In this document: positions 46,991 to 56,146 of the stretch, piece after piece
Layout of the letters: each line of letters starts with the position of its first letter
Numbering within the stretch: the stretch's first letter is position 1
From: Mycobacterium sp. 852013-50091_SCH5140682
Lineage (GTDB): Bacteria; Actinomycetota; Actinomycetes; Mycobacteriales; Mycobacteriaceae
Direction: 5' to 3'
Assembly (NCBI RefSeq): GCF_001665685.1
Contig: NZ_LZTB01000035.1
Location: forward strand, 1-64,000
DNA: 64,000 bases
Notes under the pieces: model-generated
The model's database searches: none
Told to the model about the DNA's origin: nothing
The model's input: the letters and a program-made list of their open reading frames with translations, nothing else
Translations under genes and position numbers: made by a program

Positions 46991-47752
46991 TCAGGCTCCT
47001 TCAGCGGTACGGACAGTGCGCTTCTCGATGCGCTTGTTCTGCGGTCCGGTGTGTACGACGCGTTGCACGAACACACCCGGGAGATGGACCTGGCCCGGGT
47101 CGATCGCGCCGGGCTCGACGAGTTCCTCGACCTGGGCGATGGTGACACGCCCCGCCATCGCCGCGAGCGGGTTGAAGTTCATCGCGGTCTTCTCGAACAC
47201 GAGGTTGCCGTCGGTGTCGCCGAGCCGGGCGTGCACGAGGGCGAAGTCCGCGTTGATGGCCTCCTCGAGCACGTAGCGCTTGTCGCCGAACACGCGCGTC
47301 TCCTTGGGCGGTGACGCGATTGCCACCGATCCGTCGGACGCGTACCGCCATGGCATACCGCCGTCGGCAACCGCGGTGCCGACGCCTGCGGGGGTGAAGA
47401 ACGCGGGAATCCCGGTACCGCCGGCCCGAAGCCGCTCAGCCAGTGTGCCTTGCGGAGTCAACTCGACTTCCAGTTCGCCGGCCAGGTATTGCCTGGCGAA
47501 TTCCTTGTTCTCCCCGACATAAGAAGCCGTGACCCGACGGATGCGGCCCAGTGACAACAGGACTCCCAGCCCGTGGTCGTCGACGCCGCAGTTGTTCGAG
47601 AACACTTCGAGGTCAGTGGTCGACGAGTCGGCGATGGCTTCGATGAGCGCATCGGGGATACCGCACAAACCGAAGCCACCGACCGCGAGGGTCGCCCCCG
47701 TCGCGATGTCGGCGACCGCCTCCGCGGCGCTGCCGTAGACCTTCGATGGCAT
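46991..47752 (-). CDS. scoA: 3-oxoacid CoA-transferase subunit A
   Basis: A 253-residue alpha subunit with the typical N-terminal pattern ([20 protein letters not shown], then [15 protein letters not shown]) and the [16 protein letters not shown] region. ATG 47752 has GGAAGG upstream; a longer reading begins before the binding site and is rejected. First gene of the scoA-scoB-thiolase operon, divergent from the IclR regulator across the palindrome at 47886, which presumably controls it. Confidence 0.93.
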   Translation of the reverse strand: MPSKVYGSAAEAVADIATGATLAVGGFGLCGIPDALIEAIADSSTTDLEVFSNNCGVDDHGLGVLLSLGRIRRVTASYVGENKEFARQYLAGELEVELTPQGTLAERLRAGGTGIPAFFTPAGVGTAVADGGMPWRYASDGSVAIASPPKETRVFGDKRYVLEEAINADFALVHARLGDTDGNLVFEKTAMNFNPLAAMAGRVTIAQVEELVEPGAIDPGQVHLPGVFVQRVVHTGPQNKRIEKRTVRTAEGA

Positions 47753-47885
47753 CAATGCCCTTCCTTTCCGACCACTGGTCAAACGCGGACCGTTATGGTG
47801 CCGATACTGCTTCTTCCGAGGTCCAGGGCACAAGGCGTCGTAGAAAGTTCGCCGACATTGCTCGGATGATGGCCACTAGACCAAC

Positions 47886-47908
47886 ATGCGTTCACTATGT
47901 GAACGCAT
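47886..47908. promoter_or_regulatory. Putative IclR operator, perfect 10-bp inverted repeat
   Basis: Arms ATGCGTTCAC and GTGAACGCAT separated by TAT. The repeat lies 12 bp upstream of the iclR-type GTG start and 134 bp upstream of scoA. A -10-like TAGAAT begins on its last base (47908-47913), so a bound protein would cover the promoter. Confidence 0.8.
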
Positions 47909-47920
47909 AGAATCGGCGGG

Positions 47921-48682
47921 GTGGAAGACAAGGGAACGCAGGTGCTGGCGCGCGCCGCGGCGCTGCTGCGCGCCATCGGCGGCGGTGAGTCGACGGGGAT
48001 GTCGACCACGGAGATCGCCCGCGCCGCAGCCTTGCCCCGACCCACCGCCCACCGTCTCCTCACGGCACTCGGTGCAGAGGGGTTGGTCGATCGCGACTCG
48101 GCCACCGGATTGTGGTCGCTCGGGCCGGAGCTCTATCTCCTCGGCGCGGGCGCTGCCCAGCGCTATGACATCACCGACCAGTCGCGCGACGTCATCGAAC
48201 GCCTGGCCCGGGAAACCGGCGAAAGCGCATTCCTGTCGGCCCGCCGGGGTGATGAAACCGTATGCATACTCAGCAGAGAAGGCAGCTTCCCGCTGCGATC
48301 CCACGTCCTCCACGAAGGGATTCGCTTCCCGCTCGGAGTCGCCTCGGCCGGGTTGGCGATCCTCAGTCACCTACCCGACCGCGACATCGACGACTATTTC
48401 ACCCGGTCCGACCTCGAACCCCGCTGGACCACAAGCCATTCCGAAGCCGCGGTCCGCGAACGGATCGCCGCCACCCGAACCACCGGCTACGCAGTCAATC
48501 CCGGACTTCTGGTCGAAGGCAGCTGGGGAATGGGCGCGGCCGTCTTCGACCGGAACGGTCGCCCCGCGTGGGCGCTGAGCCTCACCGGTGTCGAAACACG
48601 GTTCCGTGCCGACCGACGAGCGGACATGGGTGCGCTGCTCCTCGAATTGGCGCACGAGTTGACGCTGCGGCTTCGGAGATGA
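47921..48682 (+). CDS. IclR-family transcriptional regulator
   Basis: A 253-residue regulator with an N-terminal winged helix-turn-helix (MSTTEIARAAALPRPTAHRL, LTALGAEGLVDRD) and a C-terminal effector domain (RETGESAFLSARRGDETVCI, FPLGVASAGLAILSHL). GTG start with no ribosome site; the TAGAAT at 47908 predicts transcription starting at or next to the GTG, so a leaderless mRNA is likely. It probably represses itself and the divergent ketone-body operon. Confidence 0.92.
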   Translation: MEDKGTQVLARAAALLRAIGGGESTGMSTTEIARAAALPRPTAHRLLTALGAEGLVDRDSATGLWSLGPELYLLGAGAAQRYDITDQSRDVIERLARETGESAFLSARRGDETVCILSREGSFPLRSHVLHEGIRFPLGVASAGLAILSHLPDRDIDDYFTRSDLEPRWTTSHSEAAVRERIAATRTTGYAVNPGLLVEGSWGMGAAVFDRNGRPAWALSLTGVETRFRADRRADMGALLLELAHELTLRLRR

Positions 48683-48714
48683 TCAGTTGGTGTTACTCGC
48701 TGCCGGCGACGCCA

Positions 48715-50385
48715 TCACCTCGGCCGGACGACGCGTCCTTCGTCCCACACTGGCACCGACGATTCGACGACTTCTCCGTCTTCTTGGAAGATCCAGAATC
48801 GGTCGAAGTCGCGGGCGAACCAGCGGTCGTGCGTCACGGCGATGACGGTGCCCTCGAATGCGGCGATCGCCTGCTGCAGTGCCTCAGCTGATTCCAGGTC
48901 GAGGTGGTCGGTAGGTTCGTCGAGCAGCAGTAGCGTGGCACCGCCGAGCTCGAGCAGCAGGATCTGGAATCGCGCCTGCTGCCCACCGGACAGCGAGTCG
49001 AAGACTTGCTCCGCGGCATGAGCGAGCTCATAGCGAGCGAGCGCACGCGTGGCCGACTCACGATCGCGCCCTTCCCTGCGACTGTCTCCGTGGTGCAGCA
49101 CCTCCAGAAGGGTCCGACCCGCCAGATCGGGTCGACGCTGGGTCTGTGCAAACCATCCGGGCCGGACTCGAGCGCCGAGTCTGGCGCGGCCCTCGAACTC
49201 AACTGGCTCGATCGGAAGATCGTCGGGAGGCTTGTGCTCGGGTTCCGGGTCGGTCCCGCCAGCCGCCAAGAGCCGCAGGAAGTGCGACTTGCCGGATCCG
49301 TTGGCCCCGAGAACGGCTATTCGGTCGCCGTACCGGGCCTCGACGTCGAACGGGAGCATTAGGCCAACGAGTTCCAACTGATCGCACACCACCGCTCGTT
49401 TGCCGGTTCGCCCGCCGGCGAGACTCATCTGGAATCGCTGCTGACGGGGGAGTTCGTGCGGAGGTCCCGCCGTTTGGAAGCGCTGGAGACGTGTCTGGGC
49501 AGCCTGATACCGAGACGCCATCCCGTCATTGTTGGCCGCCTTCTGCTTGTACATCAGCACCAGGGCCTTGAGCTTTGCGTGTTCTTCATCCCAGCGGCGG
49601 CGCAACTCGTCAAGCCGCTCAAAGCGGGCTTCGCGAGCCGCGTGATAGGTCTCAAAGCTACCCGGATGGGTCCATGCGGTACTTCCCGCAGCGCCGAGCT
49701 CCAGCGTGACGACAGCCGTCGCCGAGCGTGCCAGAAGCTCACGATCGTGACTCACGAAGAGGACACTCTTTCCGGACTCCCGCAGGCGGTCCTCGAGCCA
49801 GCGCTTGCCTGGCACATCGAGGAAGTTGTCCGGCTCGTCGAGGATGAGGAGCCCGTCGGCACCACGCAGCAGGGCCTCGAGCACGAGGCGCTTCTGCTCA
49901 CCGCCCGACAGAGTCTCCACCGGACGAGATGCCGCTCGGTCATACGGGATGCCGAGCGCCGCGTCGGTGCAGACGTCCCAGAACACTTCGATCTCGTAGC
50001 CGCCTGCTTCACCCCATCCCGTCAGCGCGTTCGCATACCTCATCTGCGACGCTTCGGTGCCCGCCTCAAACATGCTGCGCTCGGCGCGGTCGACTCTCCT
50101 CGCAGCTTCGACCACGGGCGGCGGGGCGACGCTCAGGAGCAGATCACGGACGCAATCACCTTCAATGAACTGCCGCATCACTCCGACGCCTCCGGAGCGG
50201 GAGATAGAGCCCTCGTCGGGTTCGATCTCTCCGAGCACGATCTTCAGCAGTGTCGACTTGCCGGCACCATTGGCGCCGATCAGTGCGACGCGCTCCCCTT
50301 CGCTGACGCGCAGCGAGACATTGTTGAGAAGCGGACGGCCGTCCGGTAGGCCGTAGCTGATCCTTGACAGGTCTAGATGAGCCAC
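48715..50385 (-). CDS. ABC-F family ATPase
   Basis: A 556-residue protein with two ABC domains and no membrane segments. Walker A motifs are GANGAGKST and GANGSGKSH, signatures LSGGEQ and LSGGQQ, and Walker B LLILDEPDNFLDVPG and LLLLDEPTDHLDLE. The linker (residues about 235-310) is helical and charged (RRWDEEHAKLKALVLMYKQK). ABC-F proteins act on the ribosome in translation control or antibiotic protection. The second Walker A ends in His rather than Thr/Ser after KS. GTG start. Resembles mycobacterial macrolide-type ABC-F proteins; resistance is not shown. Confidence 0.9.
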   Translation of the reverse strand: MAHLDLSRISYGLPDGRPLLNNVSLRVSEGERVALIGANGAGKSTLLKIVLGEIEPDEGSISRSGGVGVMRQFIEGDCVRDLLLSVAPPPVVEAARRVDRAERSMFEAGTEASQMRYANALTGWGEAGGYEIEVFWDVCTDAALGIPYDRAASRPVETLSGGEQKRLVLEALLRGADGLLILDEPDNFLDVPGKRWLEDRLRESGKSVLFVSHDRELLARSATAVVTLELGAAGSTAWTHPGSFETYHAAREARFERLDELRRRWDEEHAKLKALVLMYKQKAANNDGMASRYQAAQTRLQRFQTAGPPHELPRQQRFQMSLAGGRTGKRAVVCDQLELVGLMLPFDVEARYGDRIAVLGANGSGKSHFLRLLAAGGTDPEPEHKPPDDLPIEPVEFEGRARLGARVRPGWFAQTQRRPDLAGRTLLEVLHHGDSRREGRDRESATRALARYELAHAAEQVFDSLSGGQQARFQILLLELGGATLLLLDEPTDHLDLESAEALQQAIAAFEGTVIAVTHDRWFARDFDRFWIFQEDGEVVESSVPVWDEGRVVRPR

Positions 50386-50515
50386 GGATCAACCGTATGA
50401 GCCACCGCAAACTGTTTTCGCGGCGCCGACCGCATCAACCTCGGAGAATCCCGGCCGAGGTGGTCGGCGGAGTTATCCAGTTGACTCGACTCGACCGTGC
50501 CATAAGGATGCAGCG

Positions 50516-50974
50516 ATGCCCCAGAGAGATAGTGCCATCGTCCTGAGGCCAGTGCGCAGACCCGACGACTACCCCCGTCTGATCAAAATCTGGCGCAGTG
50601 CGGTCTGCGCTACGCATGATTTCCTCGAAGAGTCTGACTTCCACCGCATTGAAAGCAATTTGGCCTCTACTTACTTTCCCGCGGTCACACTGACTGTGGC
50701 CGAACGCGACGGAGAATCTGTCGGCTTCGCCGGCACCGCCGACGGCAACCTGGAGATGTTGTTCGTCTCGGACCAGGTTCGCGGCAGCGGAATCGGAAGC
50801 CTGCTTCTCGCGGAGACGATCGAGAAGGATGGCGTCACCAAAGTCGATGTGAACGAACAGAACTCGGGTGCCCACGGCTTCTACCTGAGCCGCGGATTCA
50901 CACAGGTCAGTCGCAGTGAATTAGACGGCGATGGCAGACCATACCCGATCCTTCATCTCGCATTGCAAGCCTGA
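50516..50974 (+). CDS. GNAT-family N-acetyltransferase
   Basis: A 152-residue acetyltransferase. The acetyl-CoA loop is FVSDQVRGSGIGSLLLAETI (R/Q-x-x-G-x-G/A form), preceded by FAGTADGNLEMLFV and followed by DVNEQNSGAHGFYLSRGFTQ. It looks like the YjaB group. Divergent from the ABC-F gene; substrate unknown. Confidence 0.9.
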   Translation: MPQRDSAIVLRPVRRPDDYPRLIKIWRSAVCATHDFLEESDFHRIESNLASTYFPAVTLTVAERDGESVGFAGTADGNLEMLFVSDQVRGSGIGSLLLAETIEKDGVTKVDVNEQNSGAHGFYLSRGFTQVSRSELDGDGRPYPILHLALQA

Positions 50975-51029
50975 GGCAGATCGATCCACAGGCATTGACA
51001 ATTGCGCTGATGTCCACATACACACGGGC

Positions 51030-51371
51030 ATGACCGCTGCCCGAAGAAACCTCTGCATCCTTTACGGTGTGATCGCGCTGGTGGCGCTCATCGCCACCTG
51101 GGCGCACAACATCGCATACTTCTCGGCCGGCGGAAGCACGCTCGACTTCTTCGCCCGCCGTTTCGCCAATCACGCGGTCAGCTCGATGACCATCGACCTG
51201 ACACTGGTCTCCGCCGCAGCGCTGGTCTTCATGGTCGTCGAGACACGCAGGATCGGCGTCAAGTACCTGTGGGTGTACGTCGTGTTGGGTTTCGTTGTCG
51301 ATATCAGCGCGGCCGTCCCGCTATCTCTCATCGCCCGGGAGCGGCGTCTGGCGCAGCTCTCGGACTTGTGA
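51030..51371 (+). CDS. DUF2834-type membrane protein
   Basis: A 113-residue protein with three hydrophobic segments (LYGVIALVALIATWAHNIAY, LTLVSAAALVFMVVETRRIG, LWVYVVLGFVVDISAAVPLS). The WAHNIAYF and FFARRFANHAVSSMTIDL segments fit the DUF2834 family. ATG 51030 is used; the frame is open further upstream but overlaps the GNAT gene. Function unknown. Confidence 0.8.
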   Translation: MTAARRNLCILYGVIALVALIATWAHNIAYFSAGGSTLDFFARRFANHAVSSMTIDLTLVSAAALVFMVVETRRIGVKYLWVYVVLGFVVDISAAVPLSLIARERRLAQLSDL

Positions 51372-52039
51372 CTCCGTGCAGGCGTGCAAGGTCATCGACA
51401 GCGGCTGCGGCGCACCCACGGAGAGTGGCTTTGCAGTGCAGTTGGCAGATCCGCCAACTTCCGCCATTTCGAAATGCAATCCGCCATCGAGAATTGCAAC
51501 CTACTGTCGTTTCCAGGACTGCACCGGCAACGACACTCCCCTGACATGCGGGTAGTGCGAGTTCCAATGGATCCTGTCAGCACATTCTTCCAATTGAGAA
51601 TGGCAAAGCGGAAACCGTATGGTCGTGCAAGATTTCCTGCCCACCGAGCTCGTACTGCTGACAACGTTAGGCGTCATCTGCATCGCTCATTGGTCGTGAA
51701 CGTTTATTTACAACGAGGCGCGCCTTCGGAACCGCAGGGTTATCCGTCGATCGGACCGAACTTCCAACCGTTGGCGATAGCTTCAGCGCGATCGGTAGGG
51801 GTCTCCGGCTCAGAGTCCGCCACCGCCAGTGAGACTTCAAGGAGCGAACAGCGATGTTATAACCATTGAGGCCCTTTCGGTTCCAACACAATCAAGACGC
51901 GTCACCAGGCCTCCACCCCTGCGCGGAAGACGCGGCAAGAGGTCGCCGAGATGGCGCGGCCAGAAATTGGCAGCAACCTAGCGGATACCGGCAATTCTGC
52001 CTCTGGCCGGGCCTGAGGAAGTGACCGCACACTCGTCGT
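51372..52039. other. Intergenic region, no gene supported
   Basis: 668 bp, one of the longest gene-free stretches here. Frames of up to about 160 codons on the plus strand are mixed-composition strings with no conserved motif. Composition is less G/C rich than its flanks. It separates the core-like genes to the left from the accessory stretch to the right. Confidence 0.4.
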
Positions 52040-52750
52040 ATGACATTGCCGCACGCTTCACCCTCCGAGAAGGAACAGCACCCCACCGACACCGACCTGG
52101 TCACGTTACCGAGCACACCACTAGCGCTTGCCGCGCTCGAATTGGTCCGAGGCGCAGAGTCGCCGGCGATCGCCAATCATAGCGTGCGGAGTTATTTGTT
52201 CGCTCGGCTGCTCGCTCCACACGTTGGGCTGGCGCGTGGCCGAGATTTCGACGATGAGCTTCTCTATTTTGCGTGTGTCCTGCATGACGTTGGATTGTCA
52301 CCGCTCGCCAAGAGGAACACGCGCTTCGAGGTCGATGGTGCGGACCGCGCGGCCGAGTTTCTTACCGGCCATGGCCTGGAGGCGCACAAGGTCGATGCCG
52401 TCTGGGAAGCCATCGCCCTCCATAACACTGCTGTCATCCCTGAGCGGATGGGCGCCCTGACTTCGCTGACATATCAAGGCGTCGCCATCGACTTCGGGGG
52501 TGTCCTAGGTCTGCCGGAGGCACACCTGAACGCGGTAACCGCACAAATCGGAGCCGTAATCCACTCTGCCTACCCTCGTTTCAATATGGCTACGTCGGTC
52601 ATCGACGCGGTCGCCGATCACGCTGCAAGTGGTCCGAACAACGCCCCGCGCTATAGCCCACCAGGCGAAGTTCTGCGCGAGCGACGCGAATTCGGCGCCA
52701 CCTACAGTGAGCAACTCATCGCCGATGGCGGTTCACGCTGGGGCAACTGA
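52040..52750 (+). CDS. HD-domain protein, cyanamide-hydratase-like
   Basis: A 236-residue metal-dependent HD protein. The first His is in ANHSVRSYLFARLLAPHVG, the HD pair in YFACVLHDVGLSPLAKR, and further His/Asp residues in DAVWEAIALHNTAVIPERMG. This arrangement matches the HD group that includes fungal cyanamide hydratases (Ddi2/3) and bacterial relatives of unknown substrate. Soluble. A hydratase or hydrolase acting on a small C-N compound is possible. Next comes a Rid protein 88 bp downstream on the same strand. Confidence 0.82.
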   Translation: MTLPHASPSEKEQHPTDTDLVTLPSTPLALAALELVRGAESPAIANHSVRSYLFARLLAPHVGLARGRDFDDELLYFACVLHDVGLSPLAKRNTRFEVDGADRAAEFLTGHGLEAHKVDAVWEAIALHNTAVIPERMGALTSLTYQGVAIDFGGVLGLPEAHLNAVTAQIGAVIHSAYPRFNMATSVIDAVADHAASGPNNAPRYSPPGEVLRERREFGATYSEQLIADGGSRWGN

Positions 52751-52838
52751 GCGCCGTAGCACGGCTATCGCACAGAGACTCCCGGACGACCGGCTTGCCG
52801 AAGTGGATATGAAATGAAGTACGAAAGGATGCACCTGA

Positions 52839-53267
52839 ATGTCTACACCTGAGTTCTTTGACACCCCCGGATATGGAGATATTTTTCGGACGCAGTACAG
52901 CTACGGTCAGGCCGTTCGGATCGGCGATCGTGTGGAAATCTCCGGCCAGGGCGGATGGAACGATGACCTGACCTTCTCGGTCGATTCTCTGGAAGCAGAG
53001 ATCCAGAAGGCCTTTGACAATGTCGAAAAGACCCTCGTGGCGGCAGGTGCGACGTGGAATGACGTAGTGAAAGTCAATACGTATCACAAGCCCACCAGCG
53101 AGGATTCTATCGGCGACGATCACCTGACGGCAGTTGTTGATCAGTTCCGCAAGCGGGCGGGAGAACACCTGCCACTGTGGACTGCGCTCGGTGTGAAAGC
53201 GCTGGGTCTGCCCGAGATGCGTATCGAGGTCGAGGCCGTGGCTCTGATCCGGTCTGGCGATAGCTAA
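52839..53267 (+). CDS. Rid-family protein (RidA-like)
   Basis: A 142-residue YjgF/YER057c/UK114 fold protein. Family signatures: VRIGDRVEISGQGGWNDDLT, AFDNVEKTLVAAGATWNDVV and PLWTALGVKALGLPEMRIEV. The canonical RidA arginine at the Rxx(A/C) position near residue 105 is replaced in ALGVKALGLPEMRIE, which points to a non-RidA Rid subgroup whose activity on enamines or imines is uncertain. ATG 52839. It is followed by the strong hairpin at 53276. Confidence 0.87.
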   Translation: MSTPEFFDTPGYGDIFRTQYSYGQAVRIGDRVEISGQGGWNDDLTFSVDSLEAEIQKAFDNVEKTLVAAGATWNDVVKVNTYHKPTSEDSIGDDHLTAVVDQFRKRAGEHLPLWTALGVKALGLPEMRIEVEAVALIRSGDS

Positions 53268-53275
53268 TTCGCGTA

Positions 53276-53321
53276 CGACAGGGCTGCCTCGGCGCGAGGC
53301 GGTGCTGGGGCAGCCCTGTCG
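53276..53321 (+). terminator. Terminator-like hairpin after Rid gene
   Basis: A perfect 13-bp inverted repeat, CGACAGGGCTGCC (53276-53288) and GGCAGCCCTGTCG (53309-53321), with a 20-base loop, starting nine bases after the Rid stop. No U-tract. The rest of the 320-bp gap up to 53588 shows no gene. Confidence 0.75.
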
Positions 53322-53587
53322 CAGTCGCCATGTCATACATATCCCTGCTTCGAACGGAACAGGCGAGTGATTCGGCGACGGCGCCGCTTTGTTGTCCGAA
53401 CCGAGATTGCAGTGCATCGACCGCCGTGCAGTCCGCACCGTAGCGCGCAGCGTCTTCCGCCTCAGTAGATCGCGTTCACAACAAGCTAACGAGGGCTACA
53501 CGCACTGGCTTTCGACCCCCAGCTGCGCCAGGTCCGTGCCGACCTGCTGCGCACAGTGCAATCGTCTGAAGCGGAAGGACTACGATC

Positions 53588-54559
53588 ATGAAGATTCTCG
53601 TCACCGGGGGCTCAGGATTCGTCGGTCAACACCTCGTCAAGAGGCTGGCTACGGACGGTCACACCGTGCTCGCTCTTGCTCGCTCTGCCACATCAGTCGA
53701 TAAGGTCCGCGCGCTGGGGGCAACGCCGCTACCCGGCGATCTTGACCGTCCCGACGGCATCGCCCTACCCGCGGTCGATACCGTCGTGCACGCCGCGGCA
53801 TACCTGCGCTTCGCTGGGTCGCGTGCGGCATACTTCCGCTCCAACGTCGCAGGTACTCGGGCGCTGCTCAACGCTGCGAAGCGCGCCGGCGCCACGACAT
53901 TCCTGTACATCAGTGCCGCCGGAGTTGTCATGGATGGACATGGCTCACCCATGCACGCTGTCAACGAGTCGGCGAAGACCTATCCGAAAAGCTTCTCAGG
54001 CTATATCGCAACCAAGTCGATCAGTGAGGCTGATGTGCTGGCGGCGAACACGATCGGGTTCCGCACCATCGCATTGCGCCCCTCGGCGATCTGGGGCCCA
54101 GGCGACTCGTTCAGCCGTGAGATTCCCGGCCGCATCGACACCGGGCAGTTCGCATTCATCAACCGCGGCGACTACCCGTTCAGCACCTGTCACGTCGACA
54201 ATGTGGTCGAGGCGGTGCAACTCGCACTCGTCGGCGGTCAGAGTGGACGCGCCTACTTCGTGAACGACCGGGAACCCATCACCTTCCGCCAATTCATCGC
54301 GGCGCTGGCGGATGTCCAGGGCCTCTCCATCGGCAATCTCCGATCAGTTCCCTACCCCGCGGCGGCTTCCCTGGGTTGGATCATGGAGACCATCGCTTCC
54401 CTCCGCCGGGATCAGACCGATCCACCACTGACCCGAACGATGGTCCGGATGATCGGACGAGAATTCACTACCGACGATCGTGCCGCCCGCGCCGAACTCG
54501 GCTACGTCGGCCAGACCTTACGCGCCGACGGTCTCAAGCAGTTGAGAACCGCACGCTAG
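53588..54559 (+). CDS. NAD-dependent epimerase/dehydratase family protein
   Basis: A 323-residue extended SDR. NAD motif at the N-terminus (ILVTGGSGFVGQHLVKRLAT), DTVVHAAAYLRFAG, catalytic YxxxK in FSGYIATKSISEADVLAANT, and IALRPSAIWGPGDSF. Layout resembles the 3-beta-hydroxysteroid dehydrogenase/flavanol reductase branch. ATG follows GAAGGA. It precedes a second Rid-family gene by 95 bp. Confidence 0.88.
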   Translation: MKILVTGGSGFVGQHLVKRLATDGHTVLALARSATSVDKVRALGATPLPGDLDRPDGIALPAVDTVVHAAAYLRFAGSRAAYFRSNVAGTRALLNAAKRAGATTFLYISAAGVVMDGHGSPMHAVNESAKTYPKSFSGYIATKSISEADVLAANTIGFRTIALRPSAIWGPGDSFSREIPGRIDTGQFAFINRGDYPFSTCHVDNVVEAVQLALVGGQSGRAYFVNDREPITFRQFIAALADVQGLSIGNLRSVPYPAAASLGWIMETIASLRRDQTDPPLTRTMVRMIGREFTTDDRAARAELGYVGQTLRADGLKQLRTAR

Positions 54560-54654
54560 TGCGGAAACACTGCGACGCAATAGATCCCGCCATAGCCGCC
54601 ACAGGCGTCCCCTGTTTGCCGCTGGACGGCGACACGCTCACTGAAAGGAACATC

Positions 54655-55068
54655 ATGATTCGCAGGACATCTCCGCAGGTCGAAAACTTCATCACCCCCG
54701 ACGTGTTCAAGGGCTTCGGCTTCAATCAGATCGTGAGTGCGGGCGACACCGTCCATCTCGCTGGCGTTGTCGCAAATGTCGGCGGCTTGGACGATCTGCG
54801 GATCGTTCATCCCGAGGACACTGCCGGGCAGTTGGATTTCATCCTGCGAGTTATCGAAGACCTCTTGAGAACTGAAGGCTTGGACCGCACAAATCTTGTA
54901 TCCCTGACGATCTACGCATCCGACCTGCCCGCATTGGCGGAGGCTATTCCCCGGGTTTACGTTCCGTGGGTCGGGGACCACGCTCCCAACATGTCCATTG
55001 TCAAGGTCGCCGGCTTCTTGTTGCCGGGGCAAGTCCTGGAGATCCCGGCGATCGCCTATCGCGGATGA
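54655..55068 (+). CDS. Rid-family protein, second in locus
   Basis: A 137-residue YjgF-fold protein: VSAGDTVHLAGVVANVGGLD, LDFILRVIEDLLRTEGLDRT and PNMSIVKVAGFLLPGQVLEI. The last motif ends in the usual VEIxAIA form (LEIPAIAYRG). The arginine normally binding the substrate carboxylate is not seen, so as with the first copy the subgroup is not RidA proper. ATG 54655 follows GAAAGGAA. It may be cotranscribed with the epimerase. Confidence 0.85.
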   Translation: MIRRTSPQVENFITPDVFKGFGFNQIVSAGDTVHLAGVVANVGGLDDLRIVHPEDTAGQLDFILRVIEDLLRTEGLDRTNLVSLTIYASDLPALAEAIPRVYVPWVGDHAPNMSIVKVAGFLLPGQVLEIPAIAYRG

Positions 55069-55321
55069 GTCCTTCCGGCGGCCGGCGATGGTCCGAAGAG
55101 AGGTGGCCCCACTACTGAATGCGACGACAGAAGCGAAGGTCAATGATTTACGGCTTGCCACTGCAACAGATTCAGATGGATGCGCATGTGGCCGCGTATC
55201 GCGAATCTGGGCCTGTAGATGGACAGCCTGTCATGTGTACAGGGTTGGCCGCAGACATCACAGGCTTGGCGCCAGCCGACTGCTCGGCGATGTGGCTGCA
55301 GTCATGCGGAAGGTGGCAGCA

Positions 55322-56074
55322 ATGCGCGGCGCGACGGACCTTTCCTACAACCAGAATGAAGGCATGAACGATTACGGTGAGGCCAAACAGCATCGGCACG
55401 ACCTGAAGATTGGGTCCATCATCTTCGAGGACATGGACCAGATCGACTTCACGGGCCCTTACGAGGTGCTCGCGTCGCTGAGCAATGTCACGTACACCAC
55501 ATACGGCCTGTCGCCACAGCCCGTCCGTGATTGGCGTGGACTCAGACTTCTACCCGATGCGGTGCTCGAGGATGCGCCGCAGCTGGATGTGCTGCACGTA
55601 CCCGGTGGTCCCGGTCAGCAGGCCCAGATGGAAGACCAGCGTCTTTTGGATTGGTTGCAAAGGCAGGCATCTGGAGCTCGATGTGTCTTATCGGTGTGTA
55701 CTGGCGCACTGCTGCTCGGAGCCGCAGGGTTGTTGCATGGACGGCGTGCAACCACGCACTGGGGTTCGCTCGATGTTCTTCCGATCTTCGGCGCTACCGT
55801 CGTCCCTGAGCGCGTAGTCACCGACGGTAGCTTCGTGTTCGCCGCCGGGGTCACCGCTGGTATCGACGCGGCCCTGATGGTCGCGGCCGAACTGCGCGGA
55901 CTCGACGAAGCGCAAGCGATCCAACTCTTCATGCAGTACGCACCCCAGCCGCCGTTCTCCAGCGGCACACCCGAAACGGCGCCGCCACACGTCTTGCAAT
56001 CCGTGACCGCCCGAGGCAAACCACTTCTGGAGCGTCGGCTTCAATCCGCTCGGCGGATCGTTACCAACAGCTGA
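55322..56074 (+). CDS. DJ-1/PfpI family protein, isonitrile-hydratase-like
   Basis: A 250-residue protein. From LKIGSIIFEDMDQIDFTGPY onward it follows the layout of Pseudomonas isonitrile hydratase: Asp42 in QIDFTGP, VLHVPGGPGQQAQMED, nucleophile Cys126 in CVLSVCTGALLLGAAGLLHG, and FAAGVTAGIDAALMVAAELR. That enzyme converts isonitriles to N-substituted formamides. ATG 55322 has GGAAGG eight bases upstream; ATG 55364 is a shorter alternative with a binding site too close. The substrate is not proven; some relatives are AraC-type regulators, but no HTH follows here. Confidence 0.85.
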   Translation: MRGATDLSYNQNEGMNDYGEAKQHRHDLKIGSIIFEDMDQIDFTGPYEVLASLSNVTYTTYGLSPQPVRDWRGLRLLPDAVLEDAPQLDVLHVPGGPGQQAQMEDQRLLDWLQRQASGARCVLSVCTGALLLGAAGLLHGRRATTHWGSLDVLPIFGATVVPERVVTDGSFVFAAGVTAGIDAALMVAAELRGLDEAQAIQLFMQYAPQPPFSSGTPETAPPHVLQSVTARGKPLLERRLQSARRIVTNS

Positions 56075-56146
56075 GGCACTGCAATGCGTCGGACTCTTTC
56101 GCACGAGTGGCCTAGCAAGCGCGAGACCTGTTCTGCCTCAAAGTGA

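Noticed and set aside
51384..51869. Plus-strand frame of 161 codons
   Set aside because: Mixed composition, no ribosome site and no motif; left as gene-free.
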